Origin: an uncultured Thermogutta sp.
GTDB taxonomy: Bacteria > Planctomycetota > Planctomycetia > Pirellulales > Thermoguttaceae
Reading direction: 5' to 3'
NCBI GenBank assembly: GCA_937128505.1
Contig: CAKZMM010000035.1
Span: 62,001-126,000 of the forward strand
Length of the DNA stretch: 64,000 nucleotides
Shown here piece by piece: positions 54,623-63,957 of this stretch (within the stretch, counting starts at the first letter, position 1; every line of letters begins with the position of its first letter). The position numbers were made by a program, and so were the translations under genes. Under the pieces are notes generated by a model, which was not told where the DNA came from, made no database searches, and was given only the letters and a program-made list of their open reading frames with translations.

Positions 54623-56995
54623 GTGACCGAGCGCCGTTTGAACACGATGGATGAATTAGATCTGCGTTTCGTGGATGAAATTGTGGACCGACTCGGCCGA
54701 GGGCCGGAGGCCACGATTCCTATCCTCCAAGCTATTCAAGAGCATTATCGCTACCTGCCGGAAGAAGCACTCTGGCGAGTTTGTGAACTGACGCAAATCA
54801 CGCCGGCCAATATCGTGGGGGTAGCAACGTTTTACAATCAGTTCCGCCATCGGCCGATGGGGGAGCACCTGATCCAAATTTGTCACGGAACAGCTTGCCA
54901 TGTCAAAGGTGCCGACTTGGTCCAACAAGCCCTGGAGTATGAGCTAGGGCTAACATCAGAAATGGATACGGACAGCCAAGGTCGATTCACCGTGCAAAAG
55001 GTGGCTTGCCTTGGATGCTGTACACTTGCACCGGTCATTCAAATCGATGGTGTTACATACGGGCGGGTCAGTCCTTCGCAAGTGCGAGATATCTTGCATG
55101 ACTTTTTGGAACGAAAGAAGGATGGCCACCCGATGCCGTCCCGAGGGCTGGCTCCGTCGGGCCAAACAGAAGGAGAAGTCCGCATTGGTCTTGGCTCGTG
55201 CTGCGTGGCCCAGGGAAGCCAAGCAGTCTTTGCCGCTGTGCATGGAGCATTAGCCCAAATGGATCGCCCCGTGGCCTTAAAGCGGGTGGGCTGCGTGGGC
55301 ATGTGCCATCAAACTCCGCTCATGGAAGTGGTCACACCCAACGGAAACGGGCGGCTTTATGCGCGTGTTGCTCCGGAGGAGGTCCCCGCAGTACTTGCCC
55401 GACATTTCCAACCTCGGAGCTGGCGGCGCAAGATTCAGGCAAGAGTGCTGAATTGGCTGGACCTATTGGCCAGTGGTAGTCCGGCTGGTTCCTTGGGGAT
55501 TGAAGCGCTCGATGTCCGTGACGGGCCGGTATGCTCGTTCTTAGGACCCCAGGTACGAATTGCCACGGAATTCAGCGGGCAAATCGACCCCACAGATCTC
55601 GATGAATACTTGGCCCATGGCGGTTTTCAGGCTTTGTGGAAATGCCTGGAGGAATTGCAGCCTGAAGAAATTGTGGGCGAGATTAGCGCTAGCGGCCTAC
55701 GGGGTCGAGGTGGGGCGGGCTTTCCCACTGGGGAAAAGTGGGCAAAAGTCGCCGCCGCGGGGCCTCCGCCGAAGTATGTCATCTGCAATGGCGACGAGGG
55801 GGATCCTGGAGCTTTCATGGATCGCATGCTTTTGGAATCCTTCCCCTACCGTATTCTGGAAGGAATGGCCATTGCCGCCGTGGCCACAGGATGCCATCAG
55901 GGGTTCTTATACATTCGGGCAGAGTACCCGTTGGCCGTAGAAAGGGTCCGCGAGGCTTTGCAAAAGTGTTTTGAACGAGGGATTCTCGGCCCCAATGTTT
56001 TGGGAAGCGGCTTCGCTTTGGAGCTTTGTGTCAAAGAGGGAGCCGGGGCGTTTGTCTGCGGCGAAGAGACCGCACTACTTGCCTCCTTGGAAGGCAAACG
56101 GGGTATGCCGCGGTTGCGCCCGCCTTATCCGGCGGAGAAGGGTTTGTGGGATCGGCCCACGCTCATCAACAATGTGGAAACATTCGCCGTAGTACCGTGG
56201 ATCATCCGCCATGGGTCCAAAGCTTTTGCCGCCTTGGGAACTGCCACGAGCAAAGGGACTAAGGTCTTTGCTTTGGCAGGCAAAATCCGACGCGGCGGAC
56301 TCATCGAAGTTCCCATGGGGATTACCATTCGTCAAATCGTAGAGGAGATCGGCGGCGGCGTAGCAGCCGGGCGGCAGTTTAAGGCGGTGCAAGTAGGCGG
56401 GCCATCCGGCGGGTGTATCCCGGCTGATTTGGCCGATATTCCGGTAGACTACGAGGCCCTGACTGCCGCGGGGGCGATCATGGGATCGGGAGGGTTGGTC
56501 GTCCTCGATGACACCGATTGCATGGTGGATATTGCACGGTATTTCCTGCGGTTCACTCAAGATCAGTCCTGTGGGAAATGCACGCTTTGTCGAATTGGCA
56601 CCCGGCGAATGTTGGAGCTTTTGGATCGGATTTGCGCGGGCGAAGGAAAAGAAAAAGACCTTGAAGAACTGGAGCAGCTAGGGCAGATCGTCCGGCTCGG
56701 GAGCATTTGCGGCTTGGGTAAGACGGCCCCGAACCCCGTGCTTTCCACGTTGCGATACTTTCGGGATGAATATGAAGCCCATTTGGCGGGGCGATGCCCG
56801 GCAGGAAAATGCAAGGCGTTAATCCGGTACCGCATATCCGAGCGGTGCATCGGCTGCACGCTCTGTGCCCAGCACTGTCCCACAGGGGCGATTCCGCTTA
56901 CCCCTTACCGGCGTCACTGGATCGATGATGAGAAATGTACACGTTGCGATACCTGCCGCCAGCTTTGCCCGGAAAAGGCGATCACCGTGGAGTAA
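54623..56995 (+). CDS. NuoE-NuoF fusion with extra 2Fe-2S and 2x4Fe-4S domains (NADH-oxidising subunit)
   Basis: 790 residues. A NuoE/HydC-like thioredoxin-fold 2Fe-2S domain (about 10-165; C87, C92, C129, C133) is followed by a second thioredoxin-like domain (about 185-270; C193/C194, C224, C228). Then comes NuoF/HydB: the FMN/NADH loop GLRGRGGAGFPTGEKW, GAGAFVCGEETALL, and the 4Fe-4S ligands SCGKCTLC plus the later GSICGLG. Last is a bacterial-type ferredoxin pair (RCIGCTLCAQHCP, KCTRCDTCRQLCP). It is the NADH-oxidising module of bifurcating hydrogenases, NAD-linked formate dehydrogenases and related complexes, here with NuoE fused to NuoF. The GTG at 54623 is taken as start; an ATG at 54647 is an alternative. 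The flavoprotein partner follows 359 bp later. Confidence 0.9.
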   Translation: MTERRLNTMDELDLRFVDEIVDRLGRGPEATIPILQAIQEHYRYLPEEALWRVCELTQITPANIVGVATFYNQFRHRPMGEHLIQICHGTACHVKGADLVQQALEYELGLTSEMDTDSQGRFTVQKVACLGCCTLAPVIQIDGVTYGRVSPSQVRDILHDFLERKKDGHPMPSRGLAPSGQTEGEVRIGLGSCCVAQGSQAVFAAVHGALAQMDRPVALKRVGCVGMCHQTPLMEVVTPNGNGRLYARVAPEEVPAVLARHFQPRSWRRKIQARVLNWLDLLASGSPAGSLGIEALDVRDGPVCSFLGPQVRIATEFSGQIDPTDLDEYLAHGGFQALWKCLEELQPEEIVGEISASGLRGRGGAGFPTGEKWAKVAAAGPPPKYVICNGDEGDPGAFMDRMLLESFPYRILEGMAIAAVATGCHQGFLYIRAEYPLAVERVREALQKCFERGILGPNVLGSGFALELCVKEGAGAFVCGEETALLASLEGKRGMPRLRPPYPAEKGLWDRPTLINNVETFAVVPWIIRHGSKAFAALGTATSKGTKVFALAGKIRRGGLIEVPMGITIRQIVEEIGGGVAAGRQFKAVQVGGPSGGCIPADLADIPVDYEALTAAGAIMGSGGLVVLDDTDCMVDIARYFLRFTQDQSCGKCTLCRIGTRRMLELLDRICAGEGKEKDLEELEQLGQIVRLGSICGLGKTAPNPVLSTLRYFRDEYEAHLAGRCPAGKCKALIRYRISERCIGCTLCAQHCPTGAIPLTPYRRHWIDDEKCTRCDTCRQLCPEKAITVE

Positions 56996-57354
56996 CAAAA
57001 CCCGTGGATGACACATCGAAGGGCACAAGTGCTCGCAGCCTAACATCGGACTCCGTAATGGCCGCTTAGACATAATCGGCGACGGCAGTTCACGTAGCCT
57101 AATCTCGCGTGCACCGATGAAGCGAAAGTCGACCACGCCAAATCAACCACCGCGACAACAAACGTCAAATCATTTACTCGAACACAAAATAATGTAGCCG
57201 ATAGAGAGGTCATAGTTACGGATACCCCCTTTTCGCATGGAATGGCGAGCTGTCAACGATTCGGAGGGCGAGACTCCGACGGCGTGAAGATCTGAAATCT
57301 GGACGTTTACAGCATGAAAGCCGAAAACTCGAAAACAAACCATCTGAAGCAGAT
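56996..57354. other. 359-bp gap between the two electron-transfer genes
   Basis: No gene, terminator or repeat recognised. The spacing is wide for subunits of one complex, but both genes are on the same strand with no other gene between. Confidence 0.45.
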
Positions 57355-59001
57355 ATGCCGCGAATAATCATCGATGGTCAGCCGGTAGATGTTCCTTCAG
57401 GCACTTCGATCCTCGAAGCCGCTTGGAAGCTGGGGATCGATATCCCGAATCTTTGTTATCTGCCGCCCTATCGCCCGCAGACCTCGTGCTTAGTCTGTTT
57501 GGTGAAGCTGGCAGACCGTGGTCAATTCGTACCGGCATGTGGCACGCTGGTTCAGGAAGGGATGCTCATCGACAGCGAAACTTTAGAAGTCCGGACCATG
57601 CGGCGGACATCGCTGGAGCTGCTTTTGGGAGATCATGCCGGGGACTGTTTGGCGCCATGTCAGTTTGCTTGTCCGGCGCACATGGATATTCCGCTGATGT
57701 TGCGGCAGATAACCCAACGGGATTTCTCTCATGCCATCGTCACGATTAAGCACGACATTGCTTTGCCGGCGGTTCTGGGCCGGCTTTGCTCCAGACCGTG
57801 CGAAAAGGGCTGTCGGCGGAATCCTGCCGACGGGCCTGTCGCGGTTTGCCAACTAAAGCGCTTTGTTGCGGATTGGGATTTAGGGCAGGCGAACCCGTAT
57901 TTGCCGCCGGTCGCTCCGCCCACCGGCAAACGAGTGATCATCGTGGGAGCGGGGCCTACGGGTTTAGCCGCCGCGTGGCATTTGAGACAATTCGGACACG
58001 AAGTTCTCGTATTCGAAGCCGCTCCCGAAGCTGGCGGAAGGATTCGCAAGCAATCGGGCGCCGAATTGGGTCGAGATTTGCAGGAGGATGAAAGGGCCGA
58101 TGTTCTTTCGGCTTTGGCTGGGGAAACACGCCTCATCGAGGCTTTGGGGGTGGAGTTCCGCTTTGGGGTAGAGTTGGGGCGCACGGTGCACTTGAATGAT
58201 TTAGCCGCCCAAGCAGATGCTATTCTTTTGGCTTGGGGCAGCGCCGCGCGGCCCTTGGCAGAGCGTTACGGCTTGGAAACCACGACACGGGGCATCGCGG
58301 TCGATCGAACGAATTTTCAGACGAATCAGCCAGGGATTTTCGCAGCCGGCACGGCCGTGCGGGGCAAAAATCTTCTGGTTCGCAGTGTCGCAGATGGTAA
58401 AGAAGCGGCCTGGGCCATCCACCAATTCCTCCAAGGAGAATTGCCGAGCGAGGCGGCGGAGCGTTTCTCAGTTCGCTTAGGTCGAGTTGATGAGGATGAA
58501 CTGAAAATTCTGGTGGCCCGTGCGAGCTCCTCGCCCCGCTGGAATGGTGAAGATCTGATAACGCCCCTTTCGGAACCTGTGGCCGTGGAGCAAGCCAGCC
58601 GCTGTTTGCACTGCAATTGCCGGGGACTAAGCCGCTGCAAGCTCCGTCGCTATGCCGCCCTGTATGGGGCAGATCCGAACCGGTTTCGCGGAAGCCGGCC
58701 GAAGCTCCGATTGGTCGGTGCGGCCGGGGATGTCATCTACGAACCCGGTAAATGCATCGACTGCGGTTTGTGCGTGGAAATTACAAGCCAATCTGCGGAA
58801 GTCTTGGGGCTGACGTTTGTCGGACGCGGGTTCGAGATGCGCGTAGGGGTTCCCTTCGGACGAGCTGTGGCAGAAGCTTTGGGAGCCTTGGCCGCCAAAT
58901 GCGTGGCGGCTTGCCCCACCGGGGCCCTCTCGTTTAAAGAATCGACTTGTCAGAAGGCTTTGTCCGCCAGCACGACGTTACCGATTTTGAGAGCTCATTA
59001 A
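57355..59001 (+). CDS. NuoG/GltD-like iron-sulfur flavoprotein lacking the NAD(P)-binding domain
   Basis: 548 residues. A plant-type 2Fe-2S domain as in NuoG/HydA (1-75; C34, C45, C48, C62) is followed by the GltD-type 4Fe-4S helical domain (CLAPCQFACPAHMDIPLML, then CSRPCEKGC). An FAD Rossmann domain comes next (VIIVGAGPTGLAAAWHL near 195) and closes with GIFAAGTAVRGKNLLVRSV. The C-terminal cluster domain resembles NuoG (CIDCGLC, FVGRGFEMRV, CVAACPTGAL). In GltD/NfnB proteins a second Rossmann domain with GGGNxAxD binds NADPH between the halves of the FAD domain; here it is absent and the chain runs directly from AWGSAARPL to the closing strand. It probably passes electrons between the NuoEF subunit and an unknown acceptor. 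Confidence 0.87.
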   Translation: MPRIIIDGQPVDVPSGTSILEAAWKLGIDIPNLCYLPPYRPQTSCLVCLVKLADRGQFVPACGTLVQEGMLIDSETLEVRTMRRTSLELLLGDHAGDCLAPCQFACPAHMDIPLMLRQITQRDFSHAIVTIKHDIALPAVLGRLCSRPCEKGCRRNPADGPVAVCQLKRFVADWDLGQANPYLPPVAPPTGKRVIIVGAGPTGLAAAWHLRQFGHEVLVFEAAPEAGGRIRKQSGAELGRDLQEDERADVLSALAGETRLIEALGVEFRFGVELGRTVHLNDLAAQADAILLAWGSAARPLAERYGLETTTRGIAVDRTNFQTNQPGIFAAGTAVRGKNLLVRSVADGKEAAWAIHQFLQGELPSEAAERFSVRLGRVDEDELKILVARASSSPRWNGEDLITPLSEPVAVEQASRCLHCNCRGLSRCKLRRYAALYGADPNRFRGSRPKLRLVGAAGDVIYEPGKCIDCGLCVEITSQSAEVLGLTFVGRGFEMRVGVPFGRAVAEALGALAAKCVAACPTGALSFKESTCQKALSASTTLPILRAH

Positions 59002-59528
59002 AGCATTCAAACCTGCAAGTTCAATAGAGCGTCCCAGACTTCACGGGCAGGCTCGATCCTCGCAAACGCCACAAACGAACAAAGACCGAAGCAACTCTTT
59101 GTAGCGGTGCGAGCGATCGGGCTTCTCCTCCTACAGTCGATCTAAACGCAAAAGCCCCACCTAGCCTTGGGAGTTCTTATTCTACTTTTCAGGCCCTGCG
59201 GATTTATCGCGCGACGGATGCGGTCGCAAAGCAGCCTCATGAGAGCAATCGAGGCTCCTCTCACATCCTCATCGATCACTCAAGTTTCCTCGCGGATCGC
59301 CACCTGGGAATAAGTGCGCGACCGAGCGACCACGGATTGCTGCGAAAAGCTTCCTCATTTTGTGCAGGTTTCCTTGCAACTTCCTCACCGTCTGGGCAGA
59401 CGTACTTCGATGTCACCTCGTGCAGAAAATGTCTGGGGCTATTCCCATCGTGGCAACTCCGAGTTAAAGTTCTTGCGCGAAGTCACGACCGTCCTTTTCA
59501 ACCGCCTAAATTGCGAGGAGGTGCCACC
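59002..59528. other. 527-bp gap
   Basis: Nothing recognisable beyond the ribosome site of the sialidase-like gene. The sialidase frame is open upstream to 59337 without similarity. Confidence 0.45.
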
Positions 59529-60767
59529 ATGCATGACATCGTTGCTCATTGCGCGGAAATCCGCCGGGAGAAATTTAAGCATGCCGCGTTATTTGCCTGC
59601 CGAAACGAGCCGCCAATACATCGTCGCAAAAAAAGAATTGGTCTGAGCGTATTTATCGGTTTTCCGGGAGCCACCGCGGGATTACTGATGGCAGCGACCA
59701 CTTTGCTTTTCGGGAATTCACCTTTCAGGGAAGTGAGAGCCGGTCAACAGGAGAAAGATTCCCCCTCTCCACCATCCGCGCAGCCGGGAATCCTGCTTGC
59801 GGAATTCATCTTTACGGAAGCCCCGTTTGCTCAGTGTCATGCCTCGACTATTGCCGAGACGCCGCAAGGGCTCGTGGCGGCTTGGTTCGGAGGAACCCGA
59901 GAGGGTAAGATCGACGTAGGTATTTGGGTCTCGCGGCGCGAAGCAAGCGGCTGGACGCCGCCGGAAAGGGTAGCAGTCGGCCTTACCCCCGAGGGGACAC
60001 AATATCCCTGTTGGAACCCCGTTTTGTTTCAGGTTCCCGGTGGGCCGCTGCTCCTTTTTTACAAAGTGGGTCCAAGCCCGGACCGCTGGTGGGGAATGAT
60101 GACGCGGTCTGCTGACCACGGTCGAAGTTGGGAACAAGCCCAGCGACTACCGGAAGGACAACTTGGGCCCATCAAAAACAAGCCGGTTTTTCTGGCGGAT
60201 GGACGACTTCTGTGCGGCTCGAGCACGGAACACGACGGTTGGCGGGTCCATATGGAATGGACCTCCGATTGGGGTGGCACTTGGCAGCGAACCCCGCCGC
60301 TGAACGACGGGCGTACGCTGGGAGCCATCCAACCGACGATCTTCATCCATCCAAGTTCCGGACGAATTCAGATCCTTTGCCGAAGTAGGCAACAGCGAAT
60401 TGCTGAAGCCTGGTCAGAGGACGGTGGCATCAGTTGGAGTCCGATGAGCCTTTCGATGCTTCCTAACCCGAACGCGGGGATCGACGGGGTAACTCTTAAA
60501 GATGGTCGTCACCTTTTGGTTTACAACCATACCACCCGAGGACGCAGCCCCCTGAATGTTGCGGTATCGAGCGATGGAAAAAACTGGCAAGCCGCGGCAG
60601 TTCTTGAAAACGAACCCGGCGAATATTCTTACCCTGCCGTGATTCAGACTTCCGACGGCCGAGTGCACCTCACCTACACTTGGCGGCGGCAGCGGATTAA
60701 GCATGTTGTCATCGACCCGGCAGCTTTGGTTCTGCGACCCATGCCCGAGGGAATTTGGCCCGAGTGA
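59529..60767 (+). CDS. Sialidase/neuraminidase-like (BNR) exported protein
   Basis: 412 residues from the ATG at 59529, set by GAGGAGGTG six bases before it. An unusually long, basic N-terminus precedes the hydrophobic segment (about 38-62: GLSVFIGFPGATAGLLMAATTLL), a signal peptide or anchor. A six-bladed propeller follows with Asp-box-type turns (SADHGRSWE, TSDWGGTWQ, SEDGGISWS, SSDGKNW). FTEAPFAQCHASTIAETPQG and WFGGTREGKIDVGIW are the openings typical of the BNR_2 sialidase-like family frequent in planctomycetes and Bacteroidetes. Likely a periplasmic or secreted glycosidase or glycan-binding protein; sialic acid as substrate is not shown. Convergent with the next gene, 73 bp apart. Confidence 0.88.
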   Translation: MHDIVAHCAEIRREKFKHAALFACRNEPPIHRRKKRIGLSVFIGFPGATAGLLMAATTLLFGNSPFREVRAGQQEKDSPSPPSAQPGILLAEFIFTEAPFAQCHASTIAETPQGLVAAWFGGTREGKIDVGIWVSRREASGWTPPERVAVGLTPEGTQYPCWNPVLFQVPGGPLLLFYKVGPSPDRWWGMMTRSADHGRSWEQAQRLPEGQLGPIKNKPVFLADGRLLCGSSTEHDGWRVHMEWTSDWGGTWQRTPPLNDGRTLGAIQPTIFIHPSSGRIQILCRSRQQRIAEAWSEDGGISWSPMSLSMLPNPNAGIDGVTLKDGRHLLVYNHTTRGRSPLNVAVSSDGKNWQAAAVLENEPGEYSYPAVIQTSDGRVHLTYTWRRQRIKHVVIDPAALVLRPMPEGIWPE

Positions 60768-60840
60768 AGTTGCCTCAGGTTCTGGTAGACGTGCGGAAAA
60801 TCCGAGAATCAAAAGACCGGCAATCGCTCAGGGCGGCAAG

Positions 60841-63800
60841 CTACGGCGGGTTGACCACCTGCACGTCGGAACCTTCCGCGATCCACCAAGCGCGGAGCTG
60901 TTCTAGTTCGCCTTCCTGCTCATCGCTGAAATGGCCAAGTCGCTGCGCATAGGTATCCATCCAAGTGATGAGCCGCTCCAAACTCTCTGCATCGAGGGTT
61001 ATGCCCGCGTGCCCCTGCGGTTGTGTCAAGAACGATAACAACTTGCTTTTCCGCGCCGGACAATCCCCTGGGATCGAGCGATCCTTTTCGAACGCCAGCT
61101 TGAACAAATCGTCGTCCGCATAGTGGATCAGCGCCTCATAAGATCGGGGAGCCGAAAGATCGAAAGCCCTCGCTTTGGGGTCCGCGGCGTCGCTACGGTG
61201 GCAATCCACACAATATCGATCGAGTACCGGCTGCACCAAACGGTCGAATCGCAAGGGCCACGATCCCTCGGGTCCTAAAGCGGGCTTAACCGGGCCGAAG
61301 CGCCAAGCGACGGGCTCCCGGCTTGCCGGCGGACTGTGGTCGCGCGGCTCGTGGCAGCCAATACAGCTTTGTGTTTCCCCCGGTTGCACGTAGGCCAGGC
61401 TCCGCATGGTCTGTACAGCCATCCCCTGCTCATCCAGGGCTTGGAAAAAAACAGGGATCCCGCTGGGGACTTCGAACCAGGCAGAACCATCCTCGTAAAC
61501 TGGAACCGTGCCCAACACGTACTTGCCGGGATCCTCCCGCGACACCCCCAGAACCGGTGTATTCATGTGGGGTTGAACTTTCGGTGGCACCGCAACAATC
61601 CGCAGCCTCTTAATGGTTCCCCGCGGGATCGGCTCCAGCCCCCGGTAAACATCGAGGAGAAAGAAGCTCCCCTTTTGAAAATCGTTTGGGACGACCGTCT
61701 CGGAAATGACCGGCGGCACGGGTCGCGGCCGGACAGGTAGCGGATAAAAGCTGCCGATAGCCCCGTCACGATGCAGGAGCTCCAAGTTGCCGAATCGATC
61801 CAACAAATAAATCCCGGTTGGGTTGACGGGATTACGCTCGTCGATGACGAAAAAATGTTGCGGAAGCGGGCGATCGCTCCAGGCCACGAGGTAAAAATCC
61901 TCGCTCAACGGATAGGGGTTGACATAATAATGCTCGGGCCAACCCTCTGTTTCCGGGAAACAAACCTCCGGGGTTACACGCTCCAAAGGCCTTTCGAATT
62001 CGGTGCCTCGACTCCGGTCCAGTAGCACCAGCGACCCACCCAGGTTCGAGTGATGTGCCGAGGCTGTGAACAGCAGTTTGGTCGAACCCGGAACCGGCCG
62101 TGCTTCAAAAACGCATTGGGGCCGGCTGGTGAAATTGCCATAGACAAGCTGGGCATTGGTGCCATCCGGGTCCGTGGCCCACAAGCTGATAAACGGCCCA
62201 TTGAACCGATCGATATAGTCCCATCGTGCATACAGAATGCGGCTATCATGTCCAATTGCCGGGGTCCATTCAAAGTTTTCGAAAGCGGATATGGGATAGA
62301 TTCGCTGCGTCCCCGGCTCCAGCCGATGCAAGGTAAACACCGGAACAGGTCGCCAATTGTCACCCCCACAACGCACGTAACTGTCCGGCAGGCTCGAAAA
62401 CCGATTCGTGGGACACTCGTGCGGACGCACCTGAAGCCCTTTGCCCTTACGGGTAGAAAGAAATACGATATCGCCGCACGGGAGATACCGCGGGCTGAAA
62501 TCGTCGTACTTCCCCCGGGTCAGTTGCCGCAATCCAGAGCCGTCGAGATTCATCTCGAAAATGTGGTAGAAGGCATCCTCCGGCAGGTTCTCCTTATTGA
62601 CCTTGTCGCGAACGTCAAAAAGCCCCGGATAATGCCGGGCAAAAGAAAAAACTACCTTCCGGCCGTCATACGAGATATCTGGATCCAAGAAGCTTCCTAA
62701 GGGCCAGCCCTCTGTCAGGCAGCGAACCACAGGGATATCCGACCGAAATCCTTCCAGTAGATAGAGTCCTCCACCGGGCCGAGCCCACCAACCGTAATAT
62801 TGATCCGACATGTGCGGAAAAGCCGGCGGCACCCGCTTCACAAAGAGTATCCGATCGAAATCCAAGAGGGGATTCGCCAGCGCCATCCGCCGTATCGCCC
62901 AGCGAGCACGGCGATAAAGCTGCCACCATCGGTCGACATCCGGAGCCGAAAAGGCAGTCGGCCCGGCTACAAAGGGTTCATTACCCGGTTGCCTTTCTCC
63001 CGCAGACAATTCGCCGGCTGCGCGGTTTACCGCTTCGAGCTCCGCCACATAGGTGCGAACATCTAGCCCCGAATGTGCCAAGCATTCGGCAAGTTTCAAG
63101 CCTCGTTTCAGAGTTTGTTCCAGCACCTGCGGCCCCACGACAAATGGAACCGAACGAGAATGCCGCACCGACCACGGGCTCACGCTGCTCTGGGTTGCAG
63201 GCTTCCACAAAGCTAAATTCGTTTTGTGGTCTTCCCCGTATACCTCCACCTCGTCGAGATGAAAGTAGCTTTTGCCCGGTAGCTGTAGACGAACAAACCG
63301 CGCCGGCAAATTCGGCAAAGAGATCACCAACGGCTTTCCGTCGCTATGGCCGAGGAACAATGTGCCGTCGTGTTGGTAAGCTTGCTGCCATTGCGAGCCG
63401 TCTTGCGATAGCAAAAGAATGATGTGGCAGTTCCTTTCCCCGCACGAATCGCAGCGGTTATACAGAACCACCCTCGTGAGCCGGTGGATTTGTCCCAAAT
63501 CCACTTGCCACCAAGGACGCTCTTCATTTTCGGTGTGAAAACCCCACTTCCCGGTGATTTCCCCGTCACATCCTCCTAAGGCATCCTCCTCCGGCAAGAC
63601 CGTGGGACCATGCGGCCGGCTACTGCGACGCTCTTCGGCCCGTAACCAGTCCTTTTCCACCTGCTCCTGCCAAGCGGAATTCGACGATAAACCGCTGGAT
63701 TGCCCATCATCGCACCAACCCGGCCCGACCAAACCGGCGATCAATACCGCCAGCAAAACACCGAGCAAGATATCGAGCAAGACATTGAGAAGGAAATGGC

Positions 63801-63957
63801 GGTTATCTTGGACGACTAAAGTTCGAAGAAGTTTCGAAGAGCCGTGCACAGGGCCGCAATAGCATCCGCCTGCGCCGCGACAAGTTGCCCGAGACCCATT
63901 TCGCCCGGAGTATGCCGCGCTCCTCGGCGGACGGAGGGTAAGCTTCTGGGGCATCAT
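60841..63957 (-). CDS. Discoidin/PD40 protein with two CxxCH motifs (hydrazine-synthase-alpha-like architecture)
   Basis: 1038 residues. A long N-terminus with a membrane helix (about 55-80) is followed by an F5/8-type C (discoidin) domain (about 140-250: WWQVDLGQIHRLTRVVLYN, RFVRLQLPGKSYFHLDEVEVYG). A TolB-like PD40 propeller follows (IFEMNLDGSGLRQLTRGKYDDFSPRY and further blades). The C-terminal part has c-type haem motifs CIGCH (about 863) and CVDCH (about 914), the latter in the YCVDCHRSD context of planctomycete cytochromes. The domain order recalls the alpha subunit of anammox hydrazine synthase and its many non-anammox relatives; nothing here implies anammox. Probably a periplasmic multihaem protein of unknown substrate. 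Start uncertain: tandem ATGs at 63957/63954. Confidence 0.82.
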   Translation of the reverse strand: MMPQKLTLRPPRSAAYSGRNGSRATCRGAGGCYCGPVHGSSKLLRTLVVQDNRHFLLNVLLDILLGVLLAVLIAGLVGPGWCDDGQSSGLSSNSAWQEQVEKDWLRAEERRSSRPHGPTVLPEEDALGGCDGEITGKWGFHTENEERPWWQVDLGQIHRLTRVVLYNRCDSCGERNCHIILLLSQDGSQWQQAYQHDGTLFLGHSDGKPLVISLPNLPARFVRLQLPGKSYFHLDEVEVYGEDHKTNLALWKPATQSSVSPWSVRHSRSVPFVVGPQVLEQTLKRGLKLAECLAHSGLDVRTYVAELEAVNRAAGELSAGERQPGNEPFVAGPTAFSAPDVDRWWQLYRRARWAIRRMALANPLLDFDRILFVKRVPPAFPHMSDQYYGWWARPGGGLYLLEGFRSDIPVVRCLTEGWPLGSFLDPDISYDGRKVVFSFARHYPGLFDVRDKVNKENLPEDAFYHIFEMNLDGSGLRQLTRGKYDDFSPRYLPCGDIVFLSTRKGKGLQVRPHECPTNRFSSLPDSYVRCGGDNWRPVPVFTLHRLEPGTQRIYPISAFENFEWTPAIGHDSRILYARWDYIDRFNGPFISLWATDPDGTNAQLVYGNFTSRPQCVFEARPVPGSTKLLFTASAHHSNLGGSLVLLDRSRGTEFERPLERVTPEVCFPETEGWPEHYYVNPYPLSEDFYLVAWSDRPLPQHFFVIDERNPVNPTGIYLLDRFGNLELLHRDGAIGSFYPLPVRPRPVPPVISETVVPNDFQKGSFFLLDVYRGLEPIPRGTIKRLRIVAVPPKVQPHMNTPVLGVSREDPGKYVLGTVPVYEDGSAWFEVPSGIPVFFQALDEQGMAVQTMRSLAYVQPGETQSCIGCHEPRDHSPPASREPVAWRFGPVKPALGPEGSWPLRFDRLVQPVLDRYCVDCHRSDAADPKARAFDLSAPRSYEALIHYADDDLFKLAFEKDRSIPGDCPARKSKLLSFLTQPQGHAGITLDAESLERLITWMDTYAQRLGHFSDEQEGELEQLRAWWIAEGSDVQVVNPP

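Noticed and set aside
54623-59001. [FeFe]-hydrogenase operon (HydABC)
   Set aside because: The NuoE/NuoF-like part fits, but the second gene has no H-cluster cysteine motifs; it carries a GltD-type FAD domain instead.
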